A DNA stretch of 64,000 nt, taken from NCBI RefSeq assembly GCF_002287065.1, contig NZ_NSJZ01000011.1:1-64000 (forward strand), written 5' to 3'. The translations under genes and the position numbers were made by a program. Positions 48,332 to 56,544 of the stretch are shown in pieces (position 1 is the first letter of the stretch; every line of letters begins with the position of its first letter). The stretch is from Paracoccus salipaludis (GTDB taxonomy: Bacteria; Pseudomonadota; Alphaproteobacteria; Rhodobacterales; Rhodobacteraceae). Below the pieces are notes generated by a model, which made no database searches, was not told the DNA's origin, and worked only from the letters and a program-made list of their open reading frames with translations.

Positions 48332-49581
48332 CAGGGTTCACCGATGCCCGTGAGGATCGCCAGTTGCGACCCGCGCGCCACGGCCACATCTGCCGTCATC
48401 AGCGCCGTGAGCCGCAGGGTGCCCGACTGCGCGTCCGAGTAAGGATCGCGGATCAGGTCCAGCCCGCCCCAGATGCCGACATAAAACGGGGCAATCCCGC
48501 CCGTGTTCGTCGTCAGCACCGCCGTGCCCTCGGGCAGCGTCGGGGCCAGGGCGATCTGGCCGGCGGGAACGTGCTTCACCAGCCGGTCCCACTGCGACAC
48601 GGCCGTGCCCGCGATCAGCGCGTCATCCAGGTCCGCCCAGATCGCCGGATCGAAGGCCATCCGAATGTCGCCCGGCGACTTGACCAGGTTGCCGTCCATG
48701 AAGGCCACCGCCGCCGCGCGGAACGCCGCCCAGCTTGCCGCAGCCCCCACGGCCGTCTCGGTGATGCCGTAGGTATCCGCCCCGGTGATGATGCCCAAAG
48801 GCTCGCCGTTGGCCCCGCTGCCCATCAGGATCGCGCGGTCCAGCTCGGTCTGCACCGCCGCGTTCATGTCGCGCCGGATCGCCGCTTCCAGACCGTCGCC
48901 CGCCTGCTTGAGCGCCTTGCGGGTGATCCGCATGTGAACGCCAAGGGTGTGATCCGGCTCCAGCATCCGCTCCGCGAAGTCGAACGGCTGCGGACCCGGC
49001 ACGTTGGCCCCTTCGGTCGGTGCCCATCCGGCAATCGCGCCCGCCGTGGCGACGGGAATGGCGACCGCCCCGGACGTGATGTTGATGACCTCGCCGCCGA
49101 GGCGGGACGCCACGCTGGCCGGGAAGATGCGGTCGATCAGCGGCCGGATCGTGACGGGCTTCGGCACGTCCGCGCTCGTGGTGGTGCCCGCGACCAGCTC
49201 GCGCTGTTCCAGCGCCGCCAGCGGAATGGGATAGCCGCGATAGCCGCCATGGCTCCGCATCTCGGACACGATCTCGGCCGTCTGGCCCGACAGGCTGCGG
49301 CCTTCCTCCAGCGCGGCGACGATCTGGCGCATCTCGAAGCCTGCGACCAGATCATCCCACTGCCGCCCGGCGCGGGTGTCCAGGTCGGCCCCGGCCTCGC
49401 GCCGCTCGGTGTCCTCGGCGGTCAGGGCGGCCCTGTAGCGGGTTTCGTTGGTGCGATACTCGCCGTCGAGGGCTTCCATCTGGCGGGTTTCATCCTCGCT
49501 CGGATCGGGCTTGCCGACCAGGGCCGAGAGTTGCTGGCGGATTTCGCTTTGCCGCCGGGCGATCTTCACAGAATCAAGCAT
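48331..49581 (-). CDS. Major capsid protein, HK97 fold
   Basis: 416 residues. An N-terminal coiled-coil scaffolding (delta) region (about 1-100, Glu/Arg/Ala-rich) is followed by the HK97 capsid fold starting near PKPVTIRPLIDRIFP, with FDFAERMLEPDHTLGVHMRITRKALKQAG (E-loop/P-domain region) and ANGEPLGIITGADT. The delta domain would be removed by the adjacent protease, so the island looks able to build its own mature shell. Confidence 0.94.
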   Translation of the reverse strand: MLDSVKIARRQSEIRQQLSALVGKPDPSEDETRQMEALDGEYRTNETRYRAALTAEDTERREAGADLDTRAGRQWDDLVAGFEMRQIVAALEEGRSLSGQTAEIVSEMRSHGGYRGYPIPLAALEQRELVAGTTTSADVPKPVTIRPLIDRIFPASVASRLGGEVINITSGAVAIPVATAGAIAGWAPTEGANVPGPQPFDFAERMLEPDHTLGVHMRITRKALKQAGDGLEAAIRRDMNAAVQTELDRAILMGSGANGEPLGIITGADTYGITETAVGAAASWAAFRAAAVAFMDGNLVKSPGDIRMAFDPAIWADLDDALIAGTAVSQWDRLVKHVPAGQIALAPTLPEGTAVLTTNTGGIAPFYVGIWGGLDLIRDPYSDAQSGTLRLTALMTADVAVARGSQLAILTGIGEP

Positions 49582-49921
49582 TGTGTCCTCGTTTGCTCGA
49601 TAGGGGATTGGTGTCGGCCGTCAGGTCGTTGACAGCCTTCCGCCAGCCGTGGCGGTCATACGAAGGCGGGGGGTTCCCGACCTCGATGCGAGTCTTTGCC
49701 GAGTGACAGCTAGGACAGCGCATGGCGCAATTTTCCGGGGCATAGGCCAGATCGGGCCGCAGCCGGACGGGCACGACATGATCGCACTCCAGGCGGCCCC
49801 GGCTCTTGCCGCAGTCCACGCATTTGAAGCCGTCGCGCTCCAGCACAGCCATGCGGACGGATTTCCAGCGCGGGCCGCGCGTGATGCGCTTGGAGTGGCG
49901 GGTGTAGTCTCTCAGGCCCAT
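49574..49921 (-). CDS. HNH endonuclease
   Basis: 115 residues with two CxxC pairs (CVDCG and CPSCH) and the HNH core LECDHVVPV...NCAMRCPSCHSAKTR. HNH proteins beside terminase genes assist DNA cleavage in cos-type packaging in HK97-like phages. Overlaps the terminase by 10 bases and the capsid gene by 8. Confidence 0.93.
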   Translation of the reverse strand: MGLRDYTRHSKRITRGPRWKSVRMAVLERDGFKCVDCGKSRGRLECDHVVPVRLRPDLAYAPENCAMRCPSCHSAKTRIEVGNPPPSYDRHGWRKAVNDLTADTNPLSSKRGHNA

Positions 49922-51663
49922 GCCACCCTCGCTTTCCGCGTGGGGGCCGCCAGCATCCGCTGACCCTGCGCCACCGCCAGCACCGTTGCCGCCGCCGCGT
50001 CGATGCGGCCGAGGCTCCGGGCCTTCGCCAGCTTGGCGTTGCCAGCCGGATCATTGAGAACGACGGCGTCCGAGAACGCCGACCGCAGCAGCAGCGAAGG
50101 AACGCCCTTCACCTCGCCGTCGAACAGCGCCCTGCGGAACCGTTCAACGTCCTCGCTGCCGTCTTTCCAGCCGAAGCCGCGATAGACGAACGGGACACGC
50201 AGGCCCGCCTTGTCCATCGCTTCGGTAAACTCGGCATGGCGGAAGCGGTCGCCCACGATGCAGGCCGGGGTGATGCCGTCGAGCTTGCGGACGATCTCGG
50301 CCAGCCAGGGACCGGGGGGCACCGTGGCCTCGCCCATCACCGTCAGCTCGCCGCGTTCCTGCATCTGCACATAGCGGTCGGACACGCCGTCAGCCGCGCC
50401 GCGATCCGCAAGGCCGGGGTTGCCGGGGAAGGTGCCCAGAGCCTCCAGGCGGCCCGTCTGCGGCCAGTAGAACGCCGCTGCGGACATGGACCGCGAACCG
50501 CCCAAGTCCACGCCCAGGATGCACGGTCCCTCACGCGGGGGCAGGTCGTCGGGGTCCACCTCGGATGCAAGCCATTCGTCCACCGTCACAAGGACGGACC
50601 TATCTTCGGTCGAGACCCGCTCGTTCCGGTTCAGGTTGCGGAAGCTCGACAGGGCAGAGCCGCCTCGAGCGATAGCCCGCCGCGCCTGCGCCACCAGCCA
50701 TTCCGGGGATGCGCCGATGCCCTCGACCGCGCCGGGGTTGGCTTCCAGCAGCGACGGCAGATCATCGGCAGGCAGCCCGAACGCAGGCCGGTGTTCCTGC
50801 ACGTAGGTTCCGGGGGGCGGATCATCGAGCCAACGGCTGAATGTGTTCGCATCATCAGGCGCGCTAGTTGACAAGATCAGCGCCCGGCCGTCACGTTTAC
50901 CCAGACCAGAGAGGATGGCGTTTTCGAGGTTGTCGCCCTTTTCCCGTTCCCAAGCCGCTCTTTCATCCATCAGGGCCAGCGTGGGGGCGCCGCCCAGGAT
51001 CGACTTGCCATCCGCAGGGATAACCCGGATCAGCCCGCCGCCATTGCCGGGATACTCGACTTCCAGCTTGGACCCGCGCCGGATGATGAACTGCTCGCGC
51101 TCCTCCTCGGGCAACCCGTCGATGAAGCCGGTGACGAAGTTGAAGGCGGTGCGCGCCTGATCGCGGTTCCGGGCGGCGAACAGGATTTCCCGCTTGGGCT
51201 GGCTGTCCCACACACCCATGAGGCTGCCCAGGGCGAGGCCCGCCGAAGTGGCGGTCTTAGAGTTGCCCCTTCCGATGCTTAAGCAGGCGACCATCACGCC
51301 GTCAGCCAGGGCGCCGCGCACGAACCGGCGCTGGAACTCGGCCAGTTGCAGAGGTTCGCCCGCCTTCGGACCCTCTGGAACGGTCAGCGTCTCAAGGAAG
51401 GCAATCGCCTGATCGGCCAGATCCTCCCCGGATTTTTTCGGGAGAGGGAAAGGAACAGGTGGACGCCGGTATCCTTCTACCGCCGAAGTCCCGGCATTGG
51501 GACCAGACAGCGCCGCAGCGACTCCCACAGCCGCCTTGCGCCGCGCCGCGTGTCCCTGACGCCGCGCTTGCTTGTCGGCCTCCAGAGCCGCCACAGAGCC
51601 GCTTGGAAGCCCATCCTTGCGGGGCCTGCCGCGTGGCTTGCCGGTGGGCTTGTATCCGCTCAC
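49912..51663 (-). CDS. Terminase large subunit (Terminase_1 type)
   Basis: 583-residue packaging motor and nuclease. ATPase: Walker A-like SIGRGNSKTATSA near 132, Walker B TLALMDERAAW near 230. Nuclease: ILGVDLGGSRSMSAAAFYW near 383 with metal-binding Asp, plus IVGDRF. A 65-residue N-terminal extension contains GKPRGRPRKDG, an AT-hook-like DNA-binding motif normally found in small terminase subunits; no separate terS gene is visible. Coupled by ATGA to the connector gene. Confidence 0.93.
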   Translation of the reverse strand: MSGYKPTGKPRGRPRKDGLPSGSVAALEADKQARRQGHAARRKAAVGVAAALSGPNAGTSAVEGYRRPPVPFPLPKKSGEDLADQAIAFLETLTVPEGPKAGEPLQLAEFQRRFVRGALADGVMVACLSIGRGNSKTATSAGLALGSLMGVWDSQPKREILFAARNRDQARTAFNFVTGFIDGLPEEEREQFIIRRGSKLEVEYPGNGGGLIRVIPADGKSILGGAPTLALMDERAAWEREKGDNLENAILSGLGKRDGRALILSTSAPDDANTFSRWLDDPPPGTYVQEHRPAFGLPADDLPSLLEANPGAVEGIGASPEWLVAQARRAIARGGSALSSFRNLNRNERVSTEDRSVLVTVDEWLASEVDPDDLPPREGPCILGVDLGGSRSMSAAAFYWPQTGRLEALGTFPGNPGLADRGAADGVSDRYVQMQERGELTVMGEATVPPGPWLAEIVRKLDGITPACIVGDRFRHAEFTEAMDKAGLRVPFVYRGFGWKDGSEDVERFRRALFDGEVKGVPSLLLRSAFSDAVVLNDPAGNAKLAKARSLGRIDAAAATVLAVAQGQRMLAAPTRKARVAWA

Positions 51664-52172
51664 AGCCGCACCCGCTTGTATCGGGCCGCGATGCGCGCCG
51701 CCGCAGGCACAAGGCCGGGCTTCACGTCCATGCTGCCCCGGTTGTCATAGGTGAACGCGGCCTGCTCCATGATCGCCAGTTGCAGGTCGTCGGGGACGCT
51801 GCGGGCGTCGTCACCGAAGCCTGCGTCGTAGCTGATGACGACATGGCCGGTGGTGCCGGTGGGCAGGGTGATGCTCGGCCACATGCGCCCGGTGACGGTC
51901 CCGGCAGGAACGCCGTTGATCGTCACCTCGGCATCCGATGCCAGCGGCCCGACAGGCAGGGCGATGATGTCGGCCTCGCCCTCGGCCAGCACGGTCAGGC
52001 TGATCGTCTGCCGCGTCAGGGCGATCTCGCAATAAGCCTCGATCTCTCGGGCAGCGGCCAGAACGTATTTCTGGATCAGCAGATCGTCGTCATCAGCCAG
52101 GACGCGGACGTGTTGCTTGGCGTCGTCCAGGCTCACGGGCGAAGCCAGCGTCGGGGTGCGGGTGTAGGTCAT
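51660..52172 (-). CDS. Head-tail connector (gp6-like) protein
   Basis: 170 residues. Helical N-terminal part with SLDDAKQHVRVLADDDDLLIQKYVLAAAREIEAYC and C-terminal PDDLQLAIMEQAAFTYDNRG match the gp6/Phage_connect family that forms the neck ring under the portal. Ring is needed to attach a tail, yet no tail genes follow. ATG at 52172 has GGAG 8 bases upstream and overlaps the helicase stop by 4. Confidence 0.88.
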   Translation of the reverse strand: MTYTRTPTLASPVSLDDAKQHVRVLADDDDLLIQKYVLAAAREIEAYCEIALTRQTISLTVLAEGEADIIALPVGPLASDAEVTINGVPAGTVTGRMWPSITLPTGTTGHVVISYDAGFGDDARSVPDDLQLAIMEQAAFTYDNRGSMDVKPGLVPAAARIAARYKRVRL

Positions 52173-53530
52173 CGCCACATCTCCGGGTCGAAGGTGTCTG
52201 GGTCAGGCAGCGGGATGCGCGCGCCTGCCTGCGGAAGCGGTGTGTTGGCTTGGGAAGGGTTCGGGTCGTGGGACGTGCTGGACGTGGCCGGACAAGGGAC
52301 ACCCCTTATAGGGGGGTGTCCGTGTCCGTCCGCCTGCGTCGCGGACTTGTCCGCAGGTGTCCGCTGCCTGTCCGCCTTGTCCGCAAGCCAGACATAGCTT
52401 TCCCAGATGCGGATGCGGTCCTTGTCCATGAGGGTGTCGCGGTGCCTGCGGAAGATGCGGGCTTGCGTCTTCGGATCGTCGCTGTCCGTCAGGCCCACGC
52501 GGTCACAGGCCGCGCGCCACGCGTTCATCTCGACAACGGGCACGTTTGGCAGATTGGGCGATTTGATGATCCGCCCTTTGTCCGCGACGACTTCCTTGAG
52601 CGTGTCGAGCGCGACTTGGGCACGGCCGGACAGTCTTTGCCGCTTGTCCGTCCGCTGAATGTCCGTCTGCTCGACCACGGCCGAGGTAACGCGATCCCCG
52701 TCATCATCCATTCCGAGGAACACAGACTTGAGCGTAAAGGCGAACACGCCGTCACAGGCCATGTCCCGCTGCTTGCGCGCTTCGGCCATGATGATGCCAT
52801 CGGCCCGCGTCAGCTCGATCTCGGTATCGACTGCGGCCCGAAGGCTCCCCGATCCACGCGCGCCCCTGCTGGCATCCTTGCCGCTGTGGTGGATCACCAT
52901 GACATGCGCGCCGGTGGCCTCGCGCAGAAGGTCGATGTTGCGGACGAACTGCCCCATGTCCTTCGCGGTGTTCTCGTCACCGTTGCCCATCGCGCGGGCC
53001 AGCGTGTCTACCACGATCAGAGACGGCTTGTTGTCGAACTCCTCGCTGATCGCCTCGGCCAGATAGGCCGCGTCCTCGGCCGTGCAGAGGTCAATCGGCG
53101 CGGACAGGATGCAGAGGTCGCCGTTTGCGTCCACGCGCTGCATCAACTCGGGCTGGGTGCGGCGCATCGCCTCCAGGCGATTGTTGATCCCGGTCCCGCC
53201 TTCGCTGGCGACGTAGATCACCGGCCCGGCCCATTTCTCGCCCGAAGGGACGCGGTGTCCGTGCCAGTCCTCCCCGGCCGCCACATGGGCCGCCAGGTCG
53301 AGCGCGAAGAACGTCTTGCCCACGTTGCTGTCGCCGTAGAGAACCGACGCTGCACCGCGATCCAGCCAGCCCTTGACCAGATAGCGGCTATCCAGAACCG
53401 GCTTGATCTTGTGCGAGGGACGGATCGCGCCCGCCAGGTCCAGCGCCCGGCCGGACAGATTGGGCCGGGGCCGATACCCGACTTCCTCGCGGTGGCGCTT
53501 GTCGATGGCGGCCATTTCATGAAAGCCCAT
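52169..53530 (-). CDS. RepA-like (AAA_25) hexameric helicase/ATPase
   Basis: 453 residues. RecA-fold NTPase of the plasmid/phage RepA type: Walker A GDSNVGKTF near 66, VIYVASEGG, Walker B LIVVDTLARAMGNGDE near 176, VMVIHHSGKD and RGSGSLRAAVDTEIEL. Likely unwinds island DNA for its own replication. The C-terminal 90 residues are low-complexity because the DNA there is an array of TGTCCGC repeats. Coupled to the Toprim gene (TGATG) and to the connector gene. Confidence 0.9.
   Translation of the reverse strand: MGFHEMAAIDKRHREEVGYRPRPNLSGRALDLAGAIRPSHKIKPVLDSRYLVKGWLDRGAASVLYGDSNVGKTFFALDLAAHVAAGEDWHGHRVPSGEKWAGPVIYVASEGGTGINNRLEAMRRTQPELMQRVDANGDLCILSAPIDLCTAEDAAYLAEAISEEFDNKPSLIVVDTLARAMGNGDENTAKDMGQFVRNIDLLREATGAHVMVIHHSGKDASRGARGSGSLRAAVDTEIELTRADGIIMAEARKQRDMACDGVFAFTLKSVFLGMDDDGDRVTSAVVEQTDIQRTDKRQRLSGRAQVALDTLKEVVADKGRIIKSPNLPNVPVVEMNAWRAACDRVGLTDSDDPKTQARIFRRHRDTLMDKDRIRIWESYVWLADKADRQRTPADKSATQADGHGHPPIRGVPCPATSSTSHDPNPSQANTPLPQAGARIPLPDPDTFDPEMWR
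52297..52384. repeat. Iteron-like repeats and hairpin in the 3' end of the helicase gene
   Basis: A perfect 9-bp inverted repeat (GGACACCCC / GGGGTGTCC, 52297-52321) with an AT-containing loop is followed by TGTCCGC at 52348, 52358, 52369 and 52378 (9-11 base spacing, one helical turn), with two TGTCCGT copies at 52317 and 52323. GCGGACTTGTCCGC at 52341 is a palindrome. Candidate replication origin or regulator-binding array. Confidence 0.5.
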
Positions 53531-54414
53531 CACGCGGCCCTCCCGATGAACTTCATCAGCGTGTCGCGTTCGGCGGCCTCGATTTCTTTCAGCCGCTCCA
53601 GTTCATCGGCGGGCAGGTGCCGCTCGATAGCCCAGCGGACCAGATCGCGCAGATCGTCGGGCGGGATCGCGTCCAGCTCGGCCGCGAACTCGTAGGGCCA
53701 CCGCTGATCGGCCTTGGTGTTGCGCTTGGCCGGGCGGGTCGGCAGGCGCATTTTCGTCACCTGATCGTAGGTCAGGCCCAGGTGGTAGAAGTCCACGGGG
53801 ACGCCGTATTCCGCGCCGAACCGCTCGACCTTCTCTTGCAGCGAAGCGGATGCGTCCTGCCCGCTGCGGTCGAAGTCATAGAGCGCATAGATCACCAGCG
53901 TCTTGCCGGTGCCCCTCATGCTCTCGACGGCCCCATGCGCGAACGTCTCGGACGTGAAGCCGCCGGTCGGCATCAGCGGCACGTCGAACTCGGACGTGAC
54001 CGGGTAGATCACGCCAGCCAGCGCCGACTTCTCCAACCAGATTTCGACATCCACCGTGGACTCGGCCCAGAGCGATTTCCGATAGAACCGGGCGGTGTCG
54101 CGCAGGGCATCCTCCCAGCCGTCGAAGGTCTGGGGCTTCCGCATGTAGCGGGTCGCGTCCGCAATGTAGTGATAGGGCATCCGCCCTTCGCGCCGCAGGG
54201 TCAGCACCTGCGCCTGCACCTTGTTGTAGCCATCTTCGGTTTTCTCAATGCCGGGCAGGCCCGCGACCGTGGCCTGATAGAAGAGCTGGCGGACGGTGAC
54301 GGGACCGTGCGCCTCGGCATAGTCGATCAGGAACCGCGCCCTGATCTCCATTTCGGCCGAGGTGGCGCGACGACGCGGTGCGGGGTTTATCAGGCTGGCC
54401 GGATAAACCCACAT
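53530..54414 (-). CDS. Toprim-domain (Spo11/TopoVI-A-like) protein, 5' end at the IS
   Basis: Up to 294 residues. N-terminal winged-helix part with RRRATSAEMEIR and GPVTVRQLFYQATVAG, then a Toprim fold: Glu in VEIWLEKSALAG (about 170) and DxD in ALYDFDRSGQDA (about 232). Related proteins in phages and plasmids are thought to act in DNA replication or recombination; no partner TopoVI-B is present. The only upstream ATG (54414) lies inside the terminal repeat of the IS, so the native start may be lost; MEIRAR at 54351 is the internal alternative. First gene of the head operon. Confidence 0.85.
   Translation of the reverse strand: MWVYPASLINPAPRRRATSAEMEIRARFLIDYAEAHGPVTVRQLFYQATVAGLPGIEKTEDGYNKVQAQVLTLRREGRMPYHYIADATRYMRKPQTFDGWEDALRDTARFYRKSLWAESTVDVEIWLEKSALAGVIYPVTSEFDVPLMPTGGFTSETFAHGAVESMRGTGKTLVIYALYDFDRSGQDASASLQEKVERFGAEYGVPVDFYHLGLTYDQVTKMRLPTRPAKRNTKADQRWPYEFAAELDAIPPDDLRDLVRWAIERHLPADELERLKEIEAAERDTLMKFIGRAA
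54383..54410. promoter_or_regulatory. Perfect dyad beside the IS left end
   Basis: GGGTTTATC and GATAAACCC, 9-bp perfect arms, 10-base partly symmetric spacer. Lies in the first codons of the Toprim frame and touches the IS. Could be an old operator of the island operon. Confidence 0.4.
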
Positions 54415-56078
54415 TCTCCAAGTAAGTCGCTGATTTCGCTGTCGTAATCGTGATATTTCGCATATAAATCATGGCGTTGACGGCTGCGAGGGGCGCGTTT
54501 CATGGATCACCTGGAGGGTGCGGGCTTGGCGCGGGGAGATCGGGTTGATTTCGACCGCCGTGTGCGTCTGGAGTTCCGTGGTGCGCAGATCAGTTCAGAC
54601 GGTGGCCTGCTGGTGATGCGCGAGCTTGATGACGTGCTCGGCCTGTCCAATCTGGCGTCGGAGGCGCTGCGAGACAGCCGCACCGGGAAGAACACGCTCC
54701 ATCGGCTTGACGGATTGTTCCGGCAATCGGTGTTCGGACGACTGGCCGGATACGAGGATGTGAACGATGCCGACCGCTTGGCCCTCGATCCCGTGATGCG
54801 TCAGGTCGTTGGCGGCAGGGCCGTCGAGGCGCAAGCTGCTTCGGCATCGCAGATGGGACGGTTCGAGACCGAGACGCTGGCTCTGGCCGCGAACCGGGCG
54901 GCGCTGGCCGATCTGAACGGCCAATGGATCGACCGGTTTCATGACCGCAACGGGTTGAAATACATCGTGCTGGACATGGACAGCTCGGTCAGCCCCACCC
55001 ACGGCGATCAGGAAGGTGCTGCCTGGAACGGGCATTTCGACTGCACCTGCTATCACCCCATCTTCTTGTTCAACCAGTTTGGCATGCTGGAGCGCTGCGC
55101 CCTGCGTAACGGCAATGTCCACAGCGCCGATGGCTGGCGGGATGTCCTTGATCCCGTCATTGCCCGATATGCTGGCCGCGACCTTGGTGGACGCTTCTTC
55201 CGGGCCGACGCTGCCTACGCGATCCCCGCGATCTATATGCGGCTGGAAGAAGCCAGGTTCTTCTACGCCATCCGTCTGCCCGCCAACGCCGTCTTGCGCG
55301 AGAAGATCGCGCATCGGCTGACACGGCCCGTGGGACGGCCTTCGCTGACCAAGGTCAAACGGTTCTTCGAGGACTTCGAGTATCAGGCGGCGTCCTGGGA
55401 CAAGCCGCGCCGCGTCATCGCCAAGATCGAATGGCATCCGGGCGAGCTGTTCCCCAAAGTCGGCTTCATCGTCACCAACCTGCCGATGGAGCCAGACTGG
55501 GTGGTGAGGTTCTACAACCAGCGCGGCACCGCAGAGCAGCACATCAAGGAAGGCAAATATGCCTTTCGCTGGACGCGGCTGTCATGCCGGAAGTTCCGGC
55601 ACAACGAGGTGCGGCTGCAACTGCACGCGCTGGCCTACAACCTGGCAACCTTCCTGCGCTGCATCGAACTGCCCGAGGCCATGGCGGACTGGTCGTTGAC
55701 CAGCCTGCAACTCAAGCTGATCAAGATCGGCGCCCGCGTCGTCCGCCACGCCCGCGCCATTACCTTCCAGTTGGCCGAGGTCGCCGTCACCGGCCCGATG
55801 GTGCGGGCCGTCCTTGCCGCCATCCGCCGTCTTCGAACGCCTCCGTCATGCGCATGACCACGATCCATGCCCAAGCTGAACGAAAGAGGCAGGACAGGTC
55901 CGTCTGCCGCGCGGAAAAGCGGCTCTGCCGGGCCAGAATGCTGCGGGTTCGAGGCTTGATCCACCCGACTTCGGCCGTTTGCGCGACGACAGACACCGCT
56001 CGGGGCGAAAAACGCTTGCCCAGCGAGCAAAATCAGGCGATCTTGAAGTCAAGCGGCAGGCCACTTGGGGAATGTCGG
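54408..56078. mobile_element. IS1380-family insertion sequence
   Basis: About 1.67 kb. Imperfect terminal inverted repeats: CCCACATTCTCCAAGT at the left, and CCGACATTCCCCAAGTGG read inward from the right (two mismatches in the first 16). Ends begin with CC as in the family. One transposase gene. The 4-base flanks (TAAA and TTCA) do not match, so there is no target duplication. Confidence 0.82.
54502..55857 (+). CDS. IS1380-family transposase
   Basis: 451 residues, full length. DDE-type: ISSDGGLLVMREL at the start, first Asp in IVLDMDSSVSPTHGDQEG, YHPIFLFNQFG, LRNGNVHSADGW, second Asp in FFRADAAYAIP, and Glu region in YNQRGTAEQHIKEGK. ATG at MDHLEGAG. The gene has no frameshift or stop, so the copy may still be active. 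Confidence 0.95.
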   Translation: MDHLEGAGLARGDRVDFDRRVRLEFRGAQISSDGGLLVMRELDDVLGLSNLASEALRDSRTGKNTLHRLDGLFRQSVFGRLAGYEDVNDADRLALDPVMRQVVGGRAVEAQAASASQMGRFETETLALAANRAALADLNGQWIDRFHDRNGLKYIVLDMDSSVSPTHGDQEGAAWNGHFDCTCYHPIFLFNQFGMLERCALRNGNVHSADGWRDVLDPVIARYAGRDLGGRFFRADAAYAIPAIYMRLEEARFFYAIRLPANAVLREKIAHRLTRPVGRPSLTKVKRFFEDFEYQAASWDKPRRVIAKIEWHPGELFPKVGFIVTNLPMEPDWVVRFYNQRGTAEQHIKEGKYAFRWTRLSCRKFRHNEVRLQLHALAYNLATFLRCIELPEAMADWSLTSLQLKLIKIGARVVRHARAITFQLAEVAVTGPMVRAVLAAIRRLRTPPSCA

Positions 56079-56544
56079 TTCACATATCTCCTTCGATGCG
56101 ATTGCGCGGGAAGCAGGACTGAGCAAAGGCGGTGTTCTTTACAACTTTCCGACCAAGCGCGACCTCATGGCGGCGCTGCTGAGGGACATGCTCTCCGAGC
56201 ATGAGTCCCTAGAAGCGCGCCTGCCGCAGGACTCGCGACAACGCACCCTTCGTCGCCACCTTTGCTCGCTCCGCACCCTCGACGCAGCGGCTTCCGACGT
56301 TTCCATGGCGATCCTAGCCGTCGCGGCGGCCGAACCGGACCTTCTTGACCCGCTGCGTGACGCGCTTGAGGTCGATCTTTCCTGCATCGAGGCGGAAATG
56401 AAGGACACAAGCCTAGGGCGTCTGATCTTCTTCGCGCTGCAAGGACTACGTTTCCATTCGCTCTTGGCACTTCCAGATGGTGGGCCATCGGTTCGCAACG
56501 AGCTTGCACAGAAAATTGAGGAGATGATCGACAATGCCCATTGA
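56076..56544 (+). pseudogene. TetR-family regulator truncated at its 5' end by the IS
   Basis: Frame open from the IS border to the stop (about 155 codons). It enters directly in the helix-turn-helix (HISFDAIAREAGLSKGGVLYNF), so roughly 25 N-terminal residues, including helix 1, are missing. The C-terminal ligand-binding part (to DNAH) is intact. No proper start codon exists: the first in-frame candidates are a TTG inside the IS end or ATG in the LMAALL region. It overlaps the MFP gene by 11 bases, so it was the local repressor of the pump. Confidence 0.85.

Noticed and set aside
52297-52384. CRISPR array
   Set aside because: Repeats are 7 bases at about 10-base spacing with no spacers of the right size and no cas genes.
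54404-56082. Target-site duplication around the IS
   Set aside because: Flanking bases (TAAA/TTCA, or shifted by a few bases) do not match.
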